A stretch of DNA of 64,000 nucleotides from Parerythrobacter lacustris (lineage in GTDB: Bacteria > Pseudomonadota > Alphaproteobacteria > Sphingomonadales > Sphingomonadaceae). How positions within the stretch are numbered: the stretch's first letter is position 1; every line of letters starts with the position of its first letter. The position numbers and the translations under genes are program-made. The DNA is taken from assembly GCF_024626475.1 (NCBI RefSeq), contig NZ_JANKHH010000001.1:62001-126000 (forward strand). Reading direction: 5' to 3'. The notes beneath the pieces were generated by a model. The model saw nothing but the letters and a program-made list of their open reading frames with translations. It made no database searches and was not told where the DNA came from. Shown here in pieces: positions 49,466 through 58,187 of the stretch.

Positions 49466-52400
49466 CTACCGGCCGAGCAGATTGCGCGCCTGGCTGGCGA
49501 TTTGCGCGAGCATGGCGGGCGATACTTGTGCCTGCGTCTGCGCGCGCCCGATCATTCTGCGGAACTGGTCGATCGCGGCGGAATGCTCTTCCGCCCAGCC
49601 AGCCACCGCGCCGAGCGGATCGGTTTTCGCCCCCTTGCGCCGCGACAGCCGGCGCAGGAAGTCGAGCCGCATCTGCTGGAAATCGCGCGAGAGCCCTGCC
49701 ACCAGCAGGCGTTCCCACACGTCCGACGGATTCATCAGCGCCGAGGTGCTCTGCGCCCAATCGAGTCCGAGCCGCTGGCCGAGATCGGTGAAGGCCGCCG
49801 TCAGTGCGCGGGCATCGATTTCGGCCATGCCTGCCAACGAGGCGAGCCCCACGGTGCCGTCGAGATCGTAGAGCAAGGCAACCCGGGCCGCGAGCCTTTC
49901 GGGCGCGCCCAAGGCGACGAACTCGCCCACCAGACGGTCCGACTGCTGGCGCGATGCCGCGGTCAGCAGTTCCTCTGTCTCGGTCGACAGCTGGCCAACG
50001 CCCTTCGACAACGCGGCGATGATGGCGCTCGGCAGGGTAACGCTCGCGCCGGCCCTGATGAGATCCGCCATATGGCTGCGCAGCGCGCCCGCCGCGTGGC
50101 GAAACAGTAGAAGCCGCGCCTCTTCGGGCATCTTCGCCGTCTCGATCTCCGCCCACAGCGCGTCCATCCCGAACAGCTCCCGGGCCGAGACGAAAGCGGC
50201 GCAGATATCCGCCAGGCCGACGCCTTCTTCCTCCGACAGTTCGAAGGGATGGATGATGCCCATCCGGTTGACGATCAGATTGGCCAGCTTGGTCGCGATG
50301 ATCTCGCGGCGCAGCTGGTGGCTCTCGATCTGCTGGCGGAACCCCTTGCGCATCGGCGCGGGGAAATAGTCGATCAGCATCCCGCTCAGGCTGGCATCGT
50401 CGGGCAGCGTCGTCTTCTCGATAGCTTCCTGCAGGACGAGCTTGGTCGAGGACAGCAGCACGGCCAGCTCGGGGCGGGTGAGTCCGATGCCTTCTGCGGC
50501 GCGGCGCGACAGGACATCGCTCGCGGCCAGGCCTTCGGTCCGGCGATCGAGCGCGCCGCGACCTTCCAGCGATTCGATCAGATGGAGCTGCGCGGCAACC
50601 GCAGGCGCACGCCCGGCCTCGGCGATCGACAACGCGAGCGCCTGCAACCGGTTGTCCTCCAGCACCAGATGCGCGACCTCGTCGGTCATTTCGACCAGCA
50701 GCGCGTTGCGCTTCTTGAGCGATAGCTTGTCGCTCCGCATCGCGGCGGCGAGCGCGATCTTGATGTTGACCTCGTTGTCCGAGCAATCGACCCCGGCCGA
50801 ATTGTCGATGAAGTCGGTGTTGATCCGACCGCCGTGGAGCGCGAATTCGATCCGGGCCGCCTGCGTCACGCCCAGATTGGCGCCTTCGCCGATCACCTTG
50901 GCGCGCACCTCGTTCGCATCGATCCGCAGCGGGTCGTTGGCCGGGTCGCCGACCTGCACGTTGTTCTCGTGGCTGGCCTTCAGATAGGTGCCGATGCCGC
51001 CGAACCAGATCAGGTCTACCGGCGCGCGCAGGATCGCGGAAATCAGTGCATCGGGTTCGAGCTCCTTGTCCTCGATTCCCAGCAGCTTGCGCACCTTGGC
51101 CGAAATCGGAATCCGCTTGAGCGTGCGCGAATAGACCCCGCCGCCCTTCGAAATCAGCGTCGGATCGTAATCCTCCCAACTCGACCGCGGGAGGTCGAAC
51201 ATCCGCTGGCGCTCCTTCCAGCTCGCCGCCGGATCGGGATCGGGATCGAGGAAGATGTGCCGGTGATCGAACGCCGCCTTGAGGCGGATCGCCTTCGACA
51301 GCAGCATGCCGTTGCCGAACACGTCGCCCGACATGTCGCCGCAGCCGACCACGTCGACCGGATCGTTTTGCACGTCGAGGCCCATTTCGAGGAAATGGCG
51401 CTGGACCGAAACCCACGCCCCCTTGGCGGTGATCCCCATCGCCTTGTGGTCGTAGCCGTAGGAGCCGCCGCTGGCGAAGGCATCGTCGAGCCAGAAATCG
51501 CGGCTCTGCGCGATGCCGTTGGCGACATCGGAGAATTTGGCTGTGCCCTTGTCGGCGGCGACCACGAAATAGGGGTCTTCGCCATCATAGATGACGACGG
51601 CTTCGGGATGCACGACCTTCCCGTCGATGATGTTGTCGGTCACCGACAGCAAGGTGCGGATAAACACCTCGTAGCTGGCCTGACCCTCTGCCGCCCAGCC
51701 GTCGCGATCGACCGCGGGATTGGGCAGCTGCTTGGGATAGAAGCCGCCTTTAGCCCCGGTCGGCACGATGACTGCGTTCTTGACCCGTTGCGCCTTCATC
51801 AGCCCCAGGATCTCGGTGCGGAAATCGTCGCGCCGGTCGGACCAGCGCAGGCCGCCGCGGGCCACTGGCCCGGCGCGCAGGTGGATCCCTTCGACCCGGC
51901 GTGAATAGACGAAAATCTCGCGCCATGGCACCGGCTTGGGCAGGTTTGGGACCAGGTCGGACTGGATCTTGAACGCCAGCGCTTCCTCCGCCGCGGGAGC
52001 GAAGGCGTTGGTGCGCAGGATCGCCTTCACCAGCGCGTGGTAGAGCCGGAGCAGGCGATCGTCGTTGATCGCATTGACCTTCGCCAGACCTGACCGAATG
52101 CGCGCATTGGCATCGCTTGCCTGCGCATCGCGGTCGCCGGCGAAATCGGGGTCGTGCAGAGTGCGAAACAGGTCGATAAGGGCAAGCGTCACCGAAGGCG
52201 CGCGGCTCAAGGCGTCGACCACGGTATAGATGGTGAAACCCATCCCGGTCTGCCGCAGATAGCGATAGAACGCGCGCAGCCAGTTGGCTTCGTCCGCCGC
52301 CAGCCCGGTGCCAAGCACCAGCCGGTTGAACGGATCGTTCTCCGCTTCGAGGTTGAGCACGGCGGCAATGGCGCGCTCGATCGCGTCGGCCCGCTCCAGC

Positions 52401-54196
52401 AGGGCAGCGGCATCGTCACCCTCGGGCGGGCTCAGCGTGAAGTCGTGGATCGTGCCGAGCCGTCCGCCATCGAGCGGGGTGGGCACTTCCTCGAGCACGG
52501 CAAAACCGAAATTCTCCAGCGCAGGCACCGCGTCGGACAAGGGCAAGGCACCCTCGTGTTCGTAGATCTTGAGCCGAAGCCGGGTGGCCGGGTCACCTTC
52601 ACGGCGGAACAGCCGAGCATCACGCTTGAACAAGGATCGATCGTTGCGGTCGGCATCGACCGCCATGAGATGGCGCATCCGGCGGATATCGCGCGCGGCT
52701 TCCTCCGCGCCGTAGCTGCTGCGATAGGCGGAAGGGAACGCGTCGGCAAATCGACCTGCAATGGCGGCAGCGCGTCCGGCGTCTTCGGTCTTGGCGAGCT
52801 CCTGCTCGACTTCCTCCGTCCAGCCGCGCAGCATCGCCTGCAGCTTGTGTTCGATCGCTTTCTCGTCATGCCGCGTGTCGCCTGCACGCAAGTCGAGCAC
52901 AAAGCGCAACATGGCCAGATTGCCGCCTTCGACGGTCAGGCTCCAGTCGAGCAGCGCAGCACCTGTCGAGACTTCGAGGAGGTCCTGGATCTGGTGGCGC
53001 AACTGGGTTGAAAGCGCGTCGCGCGGCAACCAGACGAAGGCAAACAGGTGGCGCGCGAGCGGCGCCTCGACCAGCGACAGCCGCGGACGCGGGCGATCGA
53101 CCAGGCTCATCATCGTGGTCGCTATGCGTTCAATGTCGTGCTTGGAAAAACCGATCACCAGGTCGTGCGGCAGCGCGGTGAGTGCGTGGACCAGTGCTTT
53201 GCCCGCATGACCGCCGGCATCGAAACCGAACTTGGCCATGAGCTCGGCAAGATGGGTCCGCAGTCCCGGAATCTCGATCGGGGAAGCAGCGAGCGCGGCG
53301 CTGGTCCAGACCCCGGCATGGACCGAGATCGCGGCAACTTTGCCATCTTCCTCGATCGGAATCAGGAACAGGTCGAGCGGTACCCGGCGGTGGACGTTGG
53401 CGAGGATGTTGGCCTTGATGATCAATGGCACGCGGCTGTGGCGCAGCTTCGGATCGTCGAACCAGGCGAAGGCGCGATCGAACGATGCGTCGGCCAGAAT
53501 CTGCCTGGCGCTCTTGCGGCAGATGCCGAGCTTGTCGCTCTGGCTCCCGTCGCGGTGGCGGGTGACATGGCCGAGCTGGGTCAGCATCCCGCCTTCGAGC
53601 CAGCCGAGCAGGGCGGCGCCTTCGCCTTCGCCGATACGCTTCGCATCGGCGCACATCGCTTCGCGCATCGCGGGCCAGTCGCTGACCGCCGCTCGCACAT
53701 CGGCAAGCGTCGCCCGCAGGGCTGCCTCCAACTCGCGCCGTTCGCGCGCATCGGCCCGGGCGGTCTCGATGTAAATCATCGATTCGCGCCCGGTAGCTTC
53801 CGGCTTGCCGGCAAGAACCTCGGTCAGTTCGCCGGATGCGGAGCGCTTGACGCTGATGACGGGGTGAACCAGCCGATCGATCGCCAGCCCTTGCGCGGCG
53901 ATGGTGGCGGCGATCGAATCGACCAGGAACGGCATGTCGTCGTTCACTATCGCGATCCGCAGCATCCGGCGTTCGGCGCTGGCAGAGGTGATGCCCATAG
54001 AAGATCGCTGTTCGTCGCGCCGCGCAGCGATGTCGATCATGTAGCGCGCAGCGTCTTCCAGCTCGCCCTTGGCGAATGGGGTGTCGCCCGGGAGCAGCGA
54101 TGCCTGCATATGCTTGGCAAGGGCGTCGATCTTGGCGGATTCGCCCGCCAGGCGCCGTTGGGGTTGACGGGAAGAGGCGGCCTTGTTCGCACCCAT
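49466..54196 (-). CDS. NAD-specific glutamate dehydrogenase, large (180 kDa) type
   Basis: The enzyme oxidises glutamate to 2-oxoglutarate and ammonia with NAD. The 1,576-residue length is typical of the GDH-180 class found in alpha- and gammaproteobacteria. The N-terminal 700 residues are regulatory and ACT-like. The catalytic core is seen near 760-1,200: RAGPVARGGLRWSDRRDDFRTEILGLMKAQRVKNAVIVPTGAKGGFYPK, then GCGDMSGDVFGNGML and IWFGGIGTYLKAS. A C-terminal helical domain follows. It stands as a monocistron. Several very long antisense frames over it are shadows of GC-rich coding. Confidence 0.95.
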   Translation of the reverse strand: MGANKAASSRQPQRRLAGESAKIDALAKHMQASLLPGDTPFAKGELEDAARYMIDIAARRDEQRSSMGITSASAERRMLRIAIVNDDMPFLVDSIAATIAAQGLAIDRLVHPVISVKRSASGELTEVLAGKPEATGRESMIYIETARADARERRELEAALRATLADVRAAVSDWPAMREAMCADAKRIGEGEGAALLGWLEGGMLTQLGHVTRHRDGSQSDKLGICRKSARQILADASFDRAFAWFDDPKLRHSRVPLIIKANILANVHRRVPLDLFLIPIEEDGKVAAISVHAGVWTSAALAASPIEIPGLRTHLAELMAKFGFDAGGHAGKALVHALTALPHDLVIGFSKHDIERIATTMMSLVDRPRPRLSLVEAPLARHLFAFVWLPRDALSTQLRHQIQDLLEVSTGAALLDWSLTVEGGNLAMLRFVLDLRAGDTRHDEKAIEHKLQAMLRGWTEEVEQELAKTEDAGRAAAIAGRFADAFPSAYRSSYGAEEAARDIRRMRHLMAVDADRNDRSLFKRDARLFRREGDPATRLRLKIYEHEGALPLSDAVPALENFGFAVLEEVPTPLDGGRLGTIHDFTLSPPEGDDAAALLERADAIERAIAAVLNLEAENDPFNRLVLGTGLAADEANWLRAFYRYLRQTGMGFTIYTVVDALSRAPSVTLALIDLFRTLHDPDFAGDRDAQASDANARIRSGLAKVNAINDDRLLRLYHALVKAILRTNAFAPAAEEALAFKIQSDLVPNLPKPVPWREIFVYSRRVEGIHLRAGPVARGGLRWSDRRDDFRTEILGLMKAQRVKNAVIVPTGAKGGFYPKQLPNPAVDRDGWAAEGQASYEVFIRTLLSVTDNIIDGKVVHPEAVVIYDGEDPYFVVAADKGTAKFSDVANGIAQSRDFWLDDAFASGGSYGYDHKAMGITAKGAWVSVQRHFLEMGLDVQNDPVDVVGCGDMSGDVFGNGMLLSKAIRLKAAFDHRHIFLDPDPDPAASWKERQRMFDLPRSSWEDYDPTLISKGGGVYSRTLKRIPISAKVRKLLGIEDKELEPDALISAILRAPVDLIWFGGIGTYLKASHENNVQVGDPANDPLRIDANEVRAKVIGEGANLGVTQAARIEFALHGGRINTDFIDNSAGVDCSDNEVNIKIALAAAMRSDKLSLKKRNALLVEMTDEVAHLVLEDNRLQALALSIAEAGRAPAVAAQLHLIESLEGRGALDRRTEGLAASDVLSRRAAEGIGLTRPELAVLLSSTKLVLQEAIEKTTLPDDASLSGMLIDYFPAPMRKGFRQQIESHQLRREIIATKLANLIVNRMGIIHPFELSEEEGVGLADICAAFVSARELFGMDALWAEIETAKMPEEARLLLFRHAAGALRSHMADLIRAGASVTLPSAIIAALSKGVGQLSTETEELLTAASRQQSDRLVGEFVALGAPERLAARVALLYDLDGTVGLASLAGMAEIDARALTAAFTDLGQRLGLDWAQSTSALMNPSDVWERLLVAGLSRDFQQMRLDFLRRLSRRKGAKTDPLGAVAGWAEEHSAAIDQFRRMIGRAQTQAQVSPAMLAQIASQARNLLGR

Positions 54197-54334
54197 CGCG
54201 CATGCTCCGTAGGGCCTTCGCCCTGTTATTTTGTTGCCGCACCGTGCAGCTATACTGCGCGATAGGCTTATCTTCTCCCGGCTGCAAGCGCAGCCATCCC
54301 CAGTCTTAGCAGAGCTTGCCGCCCGCGCGTAGCG

Positions 54335-55318
54335 CTAGCTTGCGGCCAGTGCGTGTTGCGTCAGTTCAAGCGATCTGATGCGGTCCGCAGGATCGTAAGT
54401 CGATCCGGCAACGATGATCTCGTCGGCCTGGGTTCGGACTACGAACGCATCGATCGCGGCTTTGACGGTGGCGGGCGAACCGATCGCGCTGGCCTGGCCG
54501 ATATGCTCAATCATCGCCCGGACCGGCGGCGGAAGGCTCTCCCGAAAACCCGTCACCGGAGGCGGCAGCTTGCCCGGATTGCCTGTGCGCAGCCGGACGA
54601 AGGCCTGCAATTGCGAACTCGCGATATGCTCGGCTTGCTCATCCGTCTCTGCCGCGAAGACCTGCATTGCGGCCATCACATAGGGCCGGTCGAGCTGTTC
54701 CGACGGCTGGAAGTTCCTCCGGTAGAGCTCCAGCGCGGCGTCGAGATGATCGGGGGCAAAATGCGATGCAAAGGCATAAGGGATGCCCAGCCTCGCCGCG
54801 AGCTGCGCGCCGAACAGGCTGGAGCCAAGCATCCAGAACTCGGGCGTCGCGCCGACCCCCGGCGTCGGGTGAATCTCGGTCTCGCCGCGCATCAGCGCCA
54901 TCAGTTCGACCACGTCGTGCGGGAACATCTCTGCGGCGCGGTGCAGGTCCTTGCGCAGCGCGCGCTGCAGCTCCGGTCCCGCCCCGGGGGCACGGCCCAG
55001 GCCGAGGTCGACGCGTCCGGGGAACAATGCGTCGAGCGTGCCGAACTGCTCGGCGATCTGGAACGGAGTGTGGTTGGGCAGCATGATGCCGCCCGAACCG
55101 ATCCGGATGGTCGAAGTGGCATTGCCGATATGCGCCAGCACCACCGATACGGCACCCCCGGCGATGCCTTCCATGGCATGATGCTCGGCAACCCAGAAGC
55201 GTGTGTAGCCAGACGCTTCGGCGGCCTTCGCGAGCTCGGTTGCGGCCGCAAGGGCCTCACCAATCGTCCCGCCTTCGCGCACGGGGACAAGATCGAGCAC
55301 GGAAAGCGAAATGGTCAT
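54335..55318 (-). CDS. LLM-class flavin-dependent oxidoreductase
   Basis: The 327-residue protein has the bacterial luciferase-like monooxygenase pattern: SVLDLVPVREGGTIGEALAAATELAKAAEASGYTRFWVAEHHAME, IRIGSGGIMLPNHTPFQIAEQFGTLDALFPGRVDLGLGRAPG and a C-terminal ADEIIVAGSTYDPADRIRSLEL. It belongs to the group often annotated as YhbW/luciferase-like enzymes that use FMN; the substrate is unknown. Its start overlaps the TPR gene stop by ATGA (55315-55318). Confidence 0.92.
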   Translation of the reverse strand: MTISLSVLDLVPVREGGTIGEALAAATELAKAAEASGYTRFWVAEHHAMEGIAGGAVSVVLAHIGNATSTIRIGSGGIMLPNHTPFQIAEQFGTLDALFPGRVDLGLGRAPGAGPELQRALRKDLHRAAEMFPHDVVELMALMRGETEIHPTPGVGATPEFWMLGSSLFGAQLAARLGIPYAFASHFAPDHLDAALELYRRNFQPSEQLDRPYVMAAMQVFAAETDEQAEHIASSQLQAFVRLRTGNPGKLPPPVTGFRESLPPPVRAMIEHIGQASAIGSPATVKAAIDAFVVRTQADEIIVAGSTYDPADRIRSLELTQHALAAS

Positions 55319-56151
55319 TCGGTCGGCTGGTCCAGTTGTTCGAGTTGCGCCAGATAGCCCTTGGCGGTCTCGCCATGGGCACCGGCGTTAGGCAAGGCAA
55401 TCACCGATTCGAAGCTTGCCTTCGCAGCCGAATAGCGGCCCGACAATACGGCGATCACGCCTGCTTCGAGCCCGATCTCGGGATCGAAGGCGTCGATATC
55501 GGCAGCGCGTTCGACAAAGCCCTGCGCCTGCTCAAGCGCGCCCTGTCTCCGCGCGAGGGTGGCGGACAGCAACCATACTTGGGCCGATTGGGGAGTTCGC
55601 TCGCGCGCCGCTTCGAGCGTACGGGATGCGGACGGTACATCGCCTGCGCCGACTTCGACGATGGCCTGATCGGCAGCGATCTGGCCTGCGGTGACCGGGT
55701 CGCCTGCTGCCAACGCATCCTCGATTGCCAGTTCGAATGCAGTCCGCGCTTCGGTGATTCGCCGCGCTTCGACCAAGGCATGGGCGCGCTGGCTGCCGAG
55801 CCGTGCCTGCCAGTCCGGCATCCCGACCGCCGCTTCGCGTGCGATCAGGAAGCCGGCTGCCGCTTCGTCCCACAGGCCCTGCTCGCCTTGCGCCAGGGCG
55901 AGGCAATGCAGTGCGCCGATCCGATCCCGGCCGTCGAGCAACTCGGCATTCCGTGCGGCGATGCGAGCGACTTCCGAAGGTTCTGTCTCCCCGCCCAGCG
56001 GGCAAGCCGGAGCGACAGCCTGCGGCTCCGGCGCGCGCACCGGATCGATCGCTTCCTCGCGCGGCGAGCGGGGTATCGTGTTGGCCACCGAATCGGGCGA
56101 AGGGTTGGGTCCGACCTGCAGCAACATGGCAAGGATGAAGGAGATGGGCAT
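55315..56151 (-). CDS. TPR-repeat protein, probably exported
   Basis: The 278-residue protein starts MPISFILAMLLQVGPNPSP, a short signal-like segment, then a proline-rich stretch and tetratricopeptide-like helix pairs from about residue 60 to the end (ARNAELLDGRDRIGALHCLALAQGEQGLWDEAAAGFLIAREAA; AQVWLLSATLARRQGALEQAQGFVERAADIDAFDPEIGLEAGVIAVLSGRYSAAKASFESVIAL). It may be a scaffold in the envelope. I chose 56151 because the upstream frame overlaps the hydrolase 3' end. It is coupled to the downstream luciferase-like gene by ATGA. Confidence 0.75.
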   Translation of the reverse strand: MPISFILAMLLQVGPNPSPDSVANTIPRSPREEAIDPVRAPEPQAVAPACPLGGETEPSEVARIAARNAELLDGRDRIGALHCLALAQGEQGLWDEAAAGFLIAREAAVGMPDWQARLGSQRAHALVEARRITEARTAFELAIEDALAAGDPVTAGQIAADQAIVEVGAGDVPSASRTLEAARERTPQSAQVWLLSATLARRQGALEQAQGFVERAADIDAFDPEIGLEAGVIAVLSGRYSAAKASFESVIALPNAGAHGETAKGYLAQLEQLDQPTE

Positions 56152-56167
56152 CGAAACTCCGGCGCGT

Positions 56168-56911
56168 TCATTCGGCGTGACGCAGCAGGCCATCGACCTG
56201 TGCAAGAAGCAAGGCAATGTCCCGATCGCGCGACAGGCGGTGGTCGCCGTCCTTGATCAAGGTCACCTGTACGTCGTCCGAACGCAGCGCCCCGGCGAGG
56301 CGCATCGAGATATCCCACGGCACGTCGTTGTCGGCTTGGCCGTGCAGCAGCCGCACCGGGCAGTCGATCGGGATCGTATCCCCAAGCAGCAAATTGTCCT
56401 GTCCATCCAGAAAGAATCCGGGGTGGATCGGAGTCGGCTCCGGTCCGTAAGGATTCTCGTCGAACACGGTCTCGCCGCCGCGCAGCCGCAGCTTGTCCTG
56501 CACGCTGCGCCCCCAATCGGTGAAGTCGGGTGCGGCAGCAATGCCGACCATCCCGGCAAGCTGCGGACCCAGCTTGAGACCGATCAGCAACATCAGCCAT
56601 CCGCCCATAGAGGATCCCACCAGAATCACCCGGTCGAGGCCCTTCGCTGAAATCAGGTCAAGCACCTCGTCGCACCAGCGGCCGAGCGTGCCGTCGGCGA
56701 AATCGCCGCTGCTCTGCCCGCAACCCGAGTAATCGAGCAACAGGCAAGCACGGTCATTGTCCTGTGCCCAGTCCAACAGGGCGGTCGCCTTGCCGCCCTC
56801 CATGTCGGATTTGTATCCCGGCAGGAAAACCAGCGCGGGGCTTGTGCCGGGCAAATATCGGTGTGCGATATTCCGCCCGTCGGGCATGGTGTGGAACAAG
56901 ATGTCGCTCAT
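56168..56911 (-). CDS. alpha/beta hydrolase
   Basis: The 247-residue serine hydrolase has the nucleophile elbow VGSSMGGW (Ser near residue 100), acid Asp in PVRLLHGQADNDVPW and His in IKDGDHRLS. ALVFLPGYKSDMEGGKA gives the oxyanion-side loop. The compact form recalls palmitoyl-thioesterase-like or ABHD10-like hydrolases of alphaproteobacteria. Its stop lies 16 bp before the TPR gene start, so the three genes 56911-54335 form an operon. Confidence 0.9.
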   Translation of the reverse strand: MSDILFHTMPDGRNIAHRYLPGTSPALVFLPGYKSDMEGGKATALLDWAQDNDRACLLLDYSGCGQSSGDFADGTLGRWCDEVLDLISAKGLDRVILVGSSMGGWLMLLIGLKLGPQLAGMVGIAAAPDFTDWGRSVQDKLRLRGGETVFDENPYGPEPTPIHPGFFLDGQDNLLLGDTIPIDCPVRLLHGQADNDVPWDISMRLAGALRSDDVQVTLIKDGDHRLSRDRDIALLLAQVDGLLRHAE

Positions 56912-56971
56912 CCCGCAGGCTTTTCCCCTATCGCCCGGATTCGGGCAAGGGCACGCATCGATGCGGTCGCA

Positions 56972-57076
56972 TCAATAAAGGTCGGGGGAATAGTGCGGTG
57001 CGGTTTCGTCACGCTCGTCCCGGCCACCCTGGCAGCCGGCGAGTGCAAGACTCAGGATGATCAAGAAAAACCGCAT
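56972..57076 (-). CDS. very small lipoprotein (34 residues)
   Basis: MRFFLIILSLALAGCQGG followed by a charged tail to DLY forms a signal peptide with a clear lipobox (LAGC) and a 20-residue mature peptide. AGGTG precedes the ATG. It lies 13 bp after the XRE regulator stop on the same strand. Small entericidin-like or anchor lipoproteins have this size; the function is unknown. It is short enough to be missed by length-filtered gene calling. Confidence 0.55.
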   Translation of the reverse strand: MRFFLIILSLALAGCQGGRDERDETAPHYSPDLY

Positions 57077-57089
57077 GGCACCACACCTA

Positions 57090-57281
57090 TTAGTCGCGTT
57101 GGAAGATCTCTTCAATCGTCTGCTCGAAGACTTCGGCAATCTTGAAGGCGAGCGGCAAAGAGGGATCGTATTTCCCGGTCTCTATTGCATTGACGCTCTG
57201 GCGTGAAACTCCGAGCCGCTCTGCCAGATCCTGCTGGCTCCAGTCGCGCATCGCGCGCAGGACTTTCAGCTGGTTCTTCAT
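57090..57281 (-). CDS. small XRE-family regulator
   Basis: The 63-residue protein is essentially one HTH: MKNQLKVLRAMRDWSQQDLAERLGVSRQSVNAIETGKYDPSLPLAFKIAEVFEQTIEEIFQRD, the compact type often paired with a small membrane protein. The ATG at 57281 overlaps the stop of the membrane-protein gene by ATGA (57278-57281). It probably represses its own operon through the repeats at 58056-58084. Confidence 0.9.
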   Translation of the reverse strand: MKNQLKVLRAMRDWSQQDLAERLGVSRQSVNAIETGKYDPSLPLAFKIAEVFEQTIEEIFQRD

Positions 57282-57862
57282 TCCGCGCGCACCTTCATCC
57301 ACAATTGCGCTATGGCGAGCCCGAGAGCCCAGACCGGCAACACCCACCACGACCAGATATGCGGAACCAGTTCGAACATCTCCAGAAAGCCCCAGAAGAT
57401 GCCGATCGCCAGCACCCCGCCCAATCCGACCAATGCCGCCATCGTGGTGCGATAACGCAGATACTCGTCTTCCTCCTCGATCAGATAGCGGGCCATGGCC
57501 CAGATCATTCCGAATGTCGGCAAGACGGGAAGCATGGAAATGGCGAAGATCGCCGGGCGGGCCAAATCATAGTTGCGCCACAGGGAGATCGCGGTTCCGA
57601 GCCCCAGCACATAACCGAACGAAGCGATCAGCACGCGGCGATTATAGATCCGCATCGCCGGGCTGTTGCAACCGCTGCGCTCACCCGCTTTCACGATCGG
57701 GATCAGCAGCAGCATTGTCAGGGCGAGCAGCACCGTGCCGGTCGGGCTATTGATCGCATCGGTTACGCGCCACGCGACGATCGCGCCGATATTGGCGCAG
57801 AACAGGCCGATCCAGAAGCCTTGCGAACGGCCTTGCGGCTTGCTCTCCCCGGTCACGCGCAT
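57278..57862 (-). CDS. membrane protein of an XRE/membrane-protein operon
   Basis: The 194-residue protein has five to six hydrophobic helices (FWIGLFCANIGAIVAWRVTDAI; TGTVLLALTMLLLIPIVKAG; RVLIASFGYVLGLGTAISLW; AIFAISMLPVLPTFGMIWAMARYLI; TMAALVGLGGVLAIGIFWGFLEMF; WWVLPVWALGLAIAQLWMKV). EEEDEYLRYR between helices is typical of small proteins partnered with XRE regulators. The ATG at 57862 overlaps the previous small gene; a TTG at 57898 is possible but less likely. The function is unknown. Confidence 0.75.
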   Translation of the reverse strand: MRVTGESKPQGRSQGFWIGLFCANIGAIVAWRVTDAINSPTGTVLLALTMLLLIPIVKAGERSGCNSPAMRIYNRRVLIASFGYVLGLGTAISLWRNYDLARPAIFAISMLPVLPTFGMIWAMARYLIEEEDEYLRYRTTMAALVGLGGVLAIGIFWGFLEMFELVPHIWSWWVLPVWALGLAIAQLWMKVRAE

Positions 57863-58026
57863 TTTCCACAAGCTGCGGCCTTGGTCCCAATTGCCCAAGG
57901 CAGGAACACGAGCAGACCCAGCGGGGCAAATTGTGCAACTTGCTCGGGCAAGAACTCAAACACGCTAGCGAACGCCACCAGGATCATGGCGCTCGCCAGT
58001 ATCAGCGCTTTATGAACGGAGGTCAT
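57853..58026 (-). CDS. small membrane protein (57 residues), first gene of the XRE operon
   Basis: MTSVHKALILASAMILVAFASVFEFLPEQVAQFAPLGLLVFLPWAIGTKAAACGKCA has two hydrophobic segments (about 7-22 and 32-47). AAAAGGA precedes the ATG and the 3' end overlaps the next gene's start by 10 bp, so it is translated with it. It is under 60 codons and easily missed. The three-gene operon ends with the XRE regulator. Confidence 0.65.
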   Translation of the reverse strand: MTSVHKALILASAMILVAFASVFEFLPEQVAQFAPLGLLVFLPWAIGTKAAACGKCA

Positions 58027-58055
58027 TGTCAATGGTCCTTTTCTTGATGTAAAGC

Positions 58056-58084
58056 GTGATTGTCACAAACGGATGTGATTGTCA
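58056..58084 (-). promoter_or_regulatory. promoter/operator with repeated GTGATTGTCA
   Basis: GTGATTGTCA occurs at 58056-58065 and 58075-58084, a 19-bp period (two helical turns). On the minus strand the distal copy contains TTGACA, a good -35. The repeats likely form the operator of the XRE regulator encoded two genes downstream. Confidence 0.5.
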
Positions 58085-58187
58085 AGCACGCTTATCGAAA
58101 TGACTGGCAAGCTTGTCATTCAGCCCCGTCGCGACGGGCTGACGGCCCGTCTTTGCATCGTCACGCTAAGAGCGTAACGCTGGCCCC

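Noticed and set aside
49437-51416. 659-residue minus-strand frame, and plus-strand frames over 50834-51904 and 53048-54265
   Set aside because: All overlap the NAD-glutamate dehydrogenase gene in other frames and have shadow composition (Arg, Gly, Pro, no domains).
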